From: Methylocystaceae bacterium
Lineage (GTDB): Bacteria > Pseudomonadota > Alphaproteobacteria > Rhizobiales > Beijerinckiaceae
Direction: 5' to 3'
DNA length: 15,648 bases
Assembly (NCBI GenBank): GCA_003152255.1
Contig: PLZT01000638.1
Coordinates: 1 to 15,648, forward strand
The translations under genes and the position numbers were made by a program. Of the stretch, positions 12,682 through 15,648 are shown piece after piece. A model generated the notes under the pieces. The model was given only the letters and a program-made list of their open reading frames with translations. It was not told the origin of the DNA and ran no database searches. The first letter of the stretch is position 1, and every line of letters starts with the position of its first letter.

Positions 12682-12706
12682 AAAACAAGCTGTTATACGT
12701 TGTTTT
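12682..12706. promoter_or_regulatory. operator-like palindrome and promoter region of the second ssb
   Basis: AAAACAA (12682-12688) and TTGTTTT (12700-12706) form a perfect 7-bp inverted repeat with 11 bp between, next to the 10-bp palindrome TTTAGCTAAA at 12671-12680. Downstream, TTGCTA and TATTGT spaced by 16 bp could be a weak sigma-70 promoter reading into ssb. The block is the most AT-rich part of the right half of the window. The rest of the 12541-12787 gap shows no gene. Confidence 0.45.
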
Positions 12707-12787
12707 CGCTTGCTATTTTCTCACAAAGCCCTATTGTGGGGACTGTAGCAAAGGAATGGCTTTTGTTGCCGTTTGGAAAGAAAACTC

Positions 12788-13114
12788 ATGCGCTCGACAA
12801 ATCTTTTTATCGTTCGTGGTTACACCGGCGCCGACGCGAAACCCGTGGGCAAGGCCGCAAAAGTCAGCATCGCCACAACGCGCGTCTGGTATGACGACGC
12901 CAACGCGAAGGTCGAAAAAAGGGATTGGGTGACGGTGACGATCCTGAACGAGAAAGCCGTCGCCTTCGCGCTCGCCAACGTCAAAAAGGGCGATCCGGTT
13001 TATGCCGAGTGCAGAATTGCCGATGGTTCATATGAGAAGGACGGCCAAAAGATTTACACGACCGACATCATCGCCAACACCTTCGATCTGCTCAGGCCCC
13101 ACGACGCCGACTGA
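12788..13114 (+). CDS. ssb: single-stranded DNA-binding protein, plasmid type (second copy)
   Basis: A 108-residue SSB-family OB-fold protein: NLFIVRGYTGADAKPVGKAAKVSIATTRVWYD, then KRDWVTVTILNEKAVAFALANVKKGDPVYAECRIADGSYEKDGQKIYTTDIIANTFDLL. The KGDPVYAECR and KIYTTDIIANTF segments match the SSB pattern KGD-x-V-x-V-G and Y-x-T-x-I-A. The conserved Gly before the second strand block is replaced, and the C-terminus is short (HDAD), without a DDDIPF tip. It is clearly different in sequence from the first copy 2.8 kb away, so this is not a recent duplication. ATG 12788 has GGAAAG eight bases upstream; a TTG at 12773 is the alternative. A Rho-independent terminator follows. Confidence 0.8.
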   Translation: MRSTNLFIVRGYTGADAKPVGKAAKVSIATTRVWYDDANAKVEKRDWVTVTILNEKAVAFALANVKKGDPVYAECRIADGSYEKDGQKIYTTDIIANTFDLLRPHDAD

Positions 13115-13124
13115 GCGCAGCGAT

Positions 13125-13157
13125 GGCGGGCCTAGAAATAGCGCCCGCCGCTTTTTT
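13125..13157 (+). terminator. Rho-independent terminator of the second ssb
   Basis: GGCGGGC (13125-13131) pairs with GCCCGCC (13143-13149) around an 11-nt loop, followed after GC by six T (13152-13157), 11 nt after the ssb stop. This is a textbook intrinsic terminator. Confidence 0.85.
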
Positions 13158-13201
13158 GCTCTTTAACGTCCCCATAACAGGGACACTTCGCGGGTGCGCA
13201 A

Positions 13202-13741
13202 ATGTCAGCATTTCTTGTCGATGAAATTCATATCAATCTCATTGTGACCGCCGCCATCGACTTGGGGCTTGTCGCCAATCTGCCGCCGGCGAATGACGGG
13301 GTGACGATCACGGAGGCCAACGCCGAAGCTTTTGGGCGGATGCTTTGGGCCGAAAACGCGCGCAGCGTCGCCTATCGCTATCCGCTGGACGACAATAGCG
13401 AGCTTGGCGCCGAGGTGGCCGGCTATCGGTTTAAGCGCTATCCGCCGCTCACGCCTCACGGCGCCGCGAAAATCATCGCCGCATACGCCTATCAGGCTTG
13501 CGAGACGCCCGACTACGACGAGACGCCCGCAGCTTACGCCGTCGCGGCTTTCGCTCCCCTGTTGCCGGTTTACAGCGGGGCCAACGAGCGCCCGGAGTTT
13601 GCCCGGATACCCTGGGGCATCGACGACGAGACCGCCGCGCGCAAATGTTTCGCCACCCAGACCCCGCCGGCGACTGCCGCGACGATTGCGAAAATGGCCG
13701 ACTTCGCCCGCGAAGGGCAAGCCGGGCAAACTCACGCTTAA
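13202..13741 (+). CDS. plasmid/ICE-type hypothetical protein
   Basis: A soluble protein of 179 residues without a signal peptide. It begins MSAFLVDEIHINLIVTAAIDLGLV and contains YRYPLDDN, YRFKRYPPLTPHGAAKIIAAYAYQACETPDYDETPAA. The text around YxYQxCExPDYDE is a pattern I associate with hypothetical proteins found beside anti-restriction, ssb and mobilisation genes on plasmids and integrative elements; no function is known to me. The start at 13202 has no strong RBS. Upstream, GTCCC/GGGAC (13168-13184) lies between the ssb terminator and the ATG and may be an operator or a leader hairpin. The DUF3560 gene follows after 50 bp, so the two probably form one transcript. Confidence 0.7.
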   Translation: MSAFLVDEIHINLIVTAAIDLGLVANLPPANDGVTITEANAEAFGRMLWAENARSVAYRYPLDDNSELGAEVAGYRFKRYPPLTPHGAAKIIAAYAYQACETPDYDETPAAYAVAAFAPLLPVYSGANERPEFARIPWGIDDETAARKCFATQTPPATAATIAKMADFAREGQAGQTHA

Positions 13742-13791
13742 AACCCTGCCCCAATGTTTCCAGTTGACGCTTCAAAGCGAGGATTAGAGAA

Positions 13792-14565
13792 ATGAATTCT
13801 TTCGAGAGAAGACAGGCCGCGCGCAAACAGCGCCTTGAGACGCGCGCGGGCGCCCTGCGAACGGAAGGCGAGGCGCGCCTGTCCAGAGCGCGGAAGATGG
13901 CCGATATCATCCCGTTTGGTCAGCCGATCCTGATCGGCCATCATTCGGAAAGAGGGGATCGAAGCTACCGGGCCAAGATTCACGCAAATTTCGGCAAGGG
14001 TTTTGACGCGCTAAAGGCCGCTGGAGAAATGGCGGCGCGCGCCGCGAGCGTCGGAGCCGGAGGAATATCGTCCGACGACCCCGACGCCATCGACAAGCTA
14101 AGGGCGGAACTGGTCGTGCTTGAGGCGCAACAGGTCCGGGCGATCCTCGCAAATCGGCTTGTCCGCAAGGAAGACAGGGACGGCCTCGCCGCCGCCGGCT
14201 TTTCCGCCCCGGAAATTGCCGGGCTGTTTACGCCCGACTTTGCCGGACGCCTCGGGGTTCCCTCTTTCCGCCTCACCAACAACGGCGCGAATATGCGGCG
14301 GATCAAGGCCCGGATCGAATTGCTTGAGAAGCAGGCGACGCGCGAAACCAAGGAGACGCGGCTTGAGAGCGGCGTCCGCCTTATTGAAAACGCCGAGGCG
14401 AACCGGCTGCAGCTCATTTTCGAAGGCAAGCCGAGCGCGGAGGTTCGCGCCGAGCTGAAAAGCCATGGTTTTAGATGGGCGCCGAGCGAGGGCGCTTGGC
14501 AGCGCCAGCTCTCGAACGGCGCGCGCCATGCCGCCGACTGTGTTTTGAGAAAGCTTTCGAATTAA
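13792..14565 (+). CDS. DUF3560-domain protein of plasmids
   Basis: A 257-residue protein of the DUF3560 family. The core ADIIPFGQPILIGHHSERGDRSYRAKIHANFGKGFDALKAA (about 37-77) is the family hallmark. A coiled-coil-like region with LRAELVVLEAQQVRAILANRL follows, and the C-terminal motif ELKSHGFRWAPSEGAWQRQLSNGARHAA (about 221-248) is also widespread in this group. The family is common on alpha- and betaproteobacterial plasmids and integrative elements and has no established biochemical role. AGGA lies about nine bases upstream of the ATG. It shares direction with the 179-aa gene before it. A strong imperfect hairpin begins 15 nt after the stop. It is convergent with the TraM/StbC-like gene. 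Confidence 0.82.
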   Translation: MNSFERRQAARKQRLETRAGALRTEGEARLSRARKMADIIPFGQPILIGHHSERGDRSYRAKIHANFGKGFDALKAAGEMAARAASVGAGGISSDDPDAIDKLRAELVVLEAQQVRAILANRLVRKEDRDGLAAAGFSAPEIAGLFTPDFAGRLGVPSFRLTNNGANMRRIKARIELLEKQATRETKETRLESGVRLIENAEANRLQLIFEGKPSAEVRAELKSHGFRWAPSEGAWQRQLSNGARHAADCVLRKLSN

Positions 14566-14579
14566 GACGGATGGAGAGC

Positions 14580-14609
14580 CGCCCCGTCCGCAAAGAAGCG
14601 GTCGGGGCG
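14580..14609 (+). terminator. hairpin after the DUF3560 gene
   Basis: CGCCCCG-T-CCGC (14580-14591), loop AAAGAA, GCGG-T-CGGGGCG (14598-14609): 12 bp with one T:T mismatch and a tight 6-nt loop. It begins 15 nt after the stop. No long T-run. A second perfect 8-bp repeat, GGGGAAAC/GTTTCCCC, sits at 14624-14649 with a 10-nt loop. Confidence 0.55.
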
Positions 14610-14682
14610 CGCGCTTTGCGCAAGGGGAAACCCCCAAGCCCGTTTCCCCAAACCCCTTCCCCACCCATGGGCAGGCCCTTCG

Positions 14683-14696
14683 GGCTCTTGCGAGCC
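14683..14696 (-). terminator. short hairpin downstream of the TraM/StbC-like gene
   Basis: GGCTC (14683-14687), loop TTGC, GAGCC (14692-14696), 10 bp beyond the minus-strand stop at 14707. An adjoining GCCC-TTC-GGGC hairpin is also possible. Together with the 14580-14649 structures it makes this 140-bp convergent gap almost entirely stem-forming. Confidence 0.35.
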
Positions 14697-14706
14697 GCAA
14701 GGAAAC

Positions 14707-15162
14707 TTACATTCTCGCGGCCGCGCCGATAACCGGCGCGGCAAGTTGCCGATCGACGTAAATCCCTACTCCCGCCCCCGTGGCGAGCAACAGCGCCCCG
14801 AGCGCCATTCCCGCGACCCCCCAGCGGATGCTCTCGCGCCGCGCAATGTCGCGCGCGACATCGCGCGCTGTCGATCCGACCGCCTTGGCCAGATCAGCCC
14901 GCGCCGTCGCGATGCTGGCCTTTAGCGACGCCTCGGCGGCGGCTTTCACATCGCCGAAAATCCGCGAGGCTTCCGCGCCGATGGCTTTGGGATATTGCGA
15001 ATAAAGACTGTCGTAATATTGCAGCGCCATCAGGATCGACCATATTGCGTCGTCGTCCCGAAACCCGAGCGACTTCTGCAAATGATGCAATCGCTCTTTC
15101 TCGGTGGCCGTCGCGGCGCGTCCGAACAACCGTGCGTAACTGGTGTCGGGAGCGTCAGCCAT
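14707..15162 (-). CDS. small membrane protein resembling TraM/StbC of conjugative plasmids
   Basis: A protein of 151 residues. The N-terminal part (YARLFGRAATATEKERLHHLQKSLGFRDDDAIWSILMALQYYDSLYSQYP) is helical and soluble. A charged amphipathic stretch follows (AAAEASLKASIATARADLAKAVGSTARDVARDIARRES), then one transmembrane helix at about 117-140 (WGVAGMALGALLLATGAGVGIYV). The pattern of EKERLxxLQxxLGxRDDDAIWxxLMALQxYxxLY then a membrane anchor recalls the third gene of the IncP traKLM and IncW stbABC sets, whose products help plasmid transfer or stability. The position, overlapping the ParA-like gene by 8 bp on the same strand, matches that set too. The assignment rests on pattern and order, not on a search. 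Its start codon lies inside the upstream gene. Confidence 0.6.
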   Translation of the reverse strand: MADAPDTSYARLFGRAATATEKERLHHLQKSLGFRDDDAIWSILMALQYYDSLYSQYPKAIGAEASRIFGDVKAAAEASLKASIATARADLAKAVGSTARDVARDIARRESIRWGVAGMALGALLLATGAGVGIYVDRQLAAPVIGAAARM

Positions 15163-15648
15163 CGACGACGACCGCCGACAAAACCTCGTTGACCCGAATG
15201 AGCCAACGATTGAGTTCCGCCCTATTGCCGATGCCCATTTGCTTGGCGGCGACCTCGATCGGCATTCTCTCGCTGTAGAGCTGCTCCGTCACCCGGTCGG
15301 CGACATCGGGGAAGGTGAGGGATTTTCCCCCGCCCGCTTCGATCTGCTTTCTGACTTTCGAGTCGTTATATCTGGCGAACTTTATATCGTCGCCGAAATA
15401 TTTGTTTTTGAGCACATGAGTTACGCCATCGGGCACGGCGCGAAGATAGTCGACCAGCAGCTCCAAACTGTCTTTTTGCGTGTTGATCACCCAAAGCGTC
15501 GCGATCTTGCGTTGCAGCTCGCGCAGCGTTTCGGTCAACGTCTCGGCATATTCCGCCACGCCCTCGTTGTTCCGAGCCGCCGTGTTGACGACCACGACGC
15601 AATCGTCATTCTCATCGCAAATGTCGACCAGCTCCATCCATCCTTCCT
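15155..15648 (-). CDS. C-terminal part of a ParA/TraL/StbB-like ATPase (cut by the window edge)
   Basis: This frame is open to the right edge, so the N-terminus, with any Walker A motif, is outside. The visible 160 or so residues begin MELVDICDENDDCVVVVNTAARNNEGVAEYAETL, which fits the strand-helix around the switch region of a P-loop ParA/MinD-type ATPase. They continue with KIATLWVINTQKDSLELLVDYLRAVPDGVTHVLKNKYFGDDIKFARYNDSKVRK and SLTFPDVADRVTEQLYSERMPIEVAAKQMGIGNR. The combination of VIN-x-x-x-DS-x-xL-L and xxYFG-x-x-x-F-x-x-Y-x-x-S resembles TraL (IncP) and StbB (IncW), which work beside the relaxosome or in plasmid positioning. It overlaps the TraM/StbC-like gene by 8 bp. A TraK/StbA gene and oriT would be expected just outside, to the right. 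Confidence 0.6.
   Translation of the reverse strand, partial: EGWMELVDICDENDDCVVVVNTAARNNEGVAEYAETLTETLRELQRKIATLWVINTQKDSLELLVDYLRAVPDGVTHVLKNKYFGDDIKFARYNDSKVRKQIEAGGGKSLTFPDVADRVTEQLYSERMPIEVAAKQMGIGNRAELNRWLIRVNEVLSAVVVDG

Noticed and set aside
1..15648. CRISPR array, tRNA, rRNA or insertion sequence
   Set aside because: No regularly spaced repeats, cloverleaf, rRNA stretch or transposase motif was seen on either strand by eye.

Overview
The window suggests a GC-rich alphaproteobacterium, most likely a methane oxidiser of the Methylocystis/Methylosinus type. The main evidence is two adjacent genes of the PmoD/AmoD family, which is known from methane and ammonia oxidisers. They head a minus-strand copper operon with copC, a copD fusion and a PCu(A)C-domain gene. 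This host assignment is an inference from gene content; no 16S rRNA, tRNA or pmoCAB gene lies in the window.

Layout, left to right. (1) 1-430: little coding signal, but a near-perfect 39-bp palindrome at 150-188. (2) 393-2994, minus strand: an apparent operon reading opgD-like glucan gene, small secreted cysteine protein, a 25-aa and a 38-aa one-helix membrane protein, then an 11-bp-stem hairpin. (3) 3099-7558, minus strand: the copper operon pmoD1, pmoD2, copC, copD-cytochrome c-thioredoxin-like fusion and PCu(A)C protein, closed by a long hairpin. (4) 7559-8566: a control region with divergent promoters sharing one palindromic -35 box and carrying a GTCGTC-T-GACGAC operator-like site, then a MarR-family regulator. 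(5) 8567-9566: one doubtful small gene and structured, otherwise empty DNA. (6) 9567-15648: accessory, plasmid-like DNA. It holds two atypical SSB proteins, an acyltransferase, a VapBC pair whose toxin seems frame-extended, a plasmid-type hypothetical protein, a DUF3560 protein, and two overlapping minus-strand genes resembling TraM/StbC and TraL/StbB of conjugative plasmids. The last of these runs off the right edge.

How it works together. The copper genes look like a periplasmic copper relay. CopC and the PCu(A)C protein would each present copper from a mature N-terminal histidine. The two PmoD proteins are membrane-anchored with a conserved Cys-X23-Cys segment of the CuA-forming kind. The CopD fusion would couple membrane copper passage to a periplasmic haem and a thioredoxin-like module. 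The MarR protein is the obvious candidate regulator because its promoter and the pmoD1 promoter interlock. The right third looks like plasmid backbone or an integrated conjugative element, so the copper operon may sit on, or next to, mobile DNA. The window alone cannot say which.
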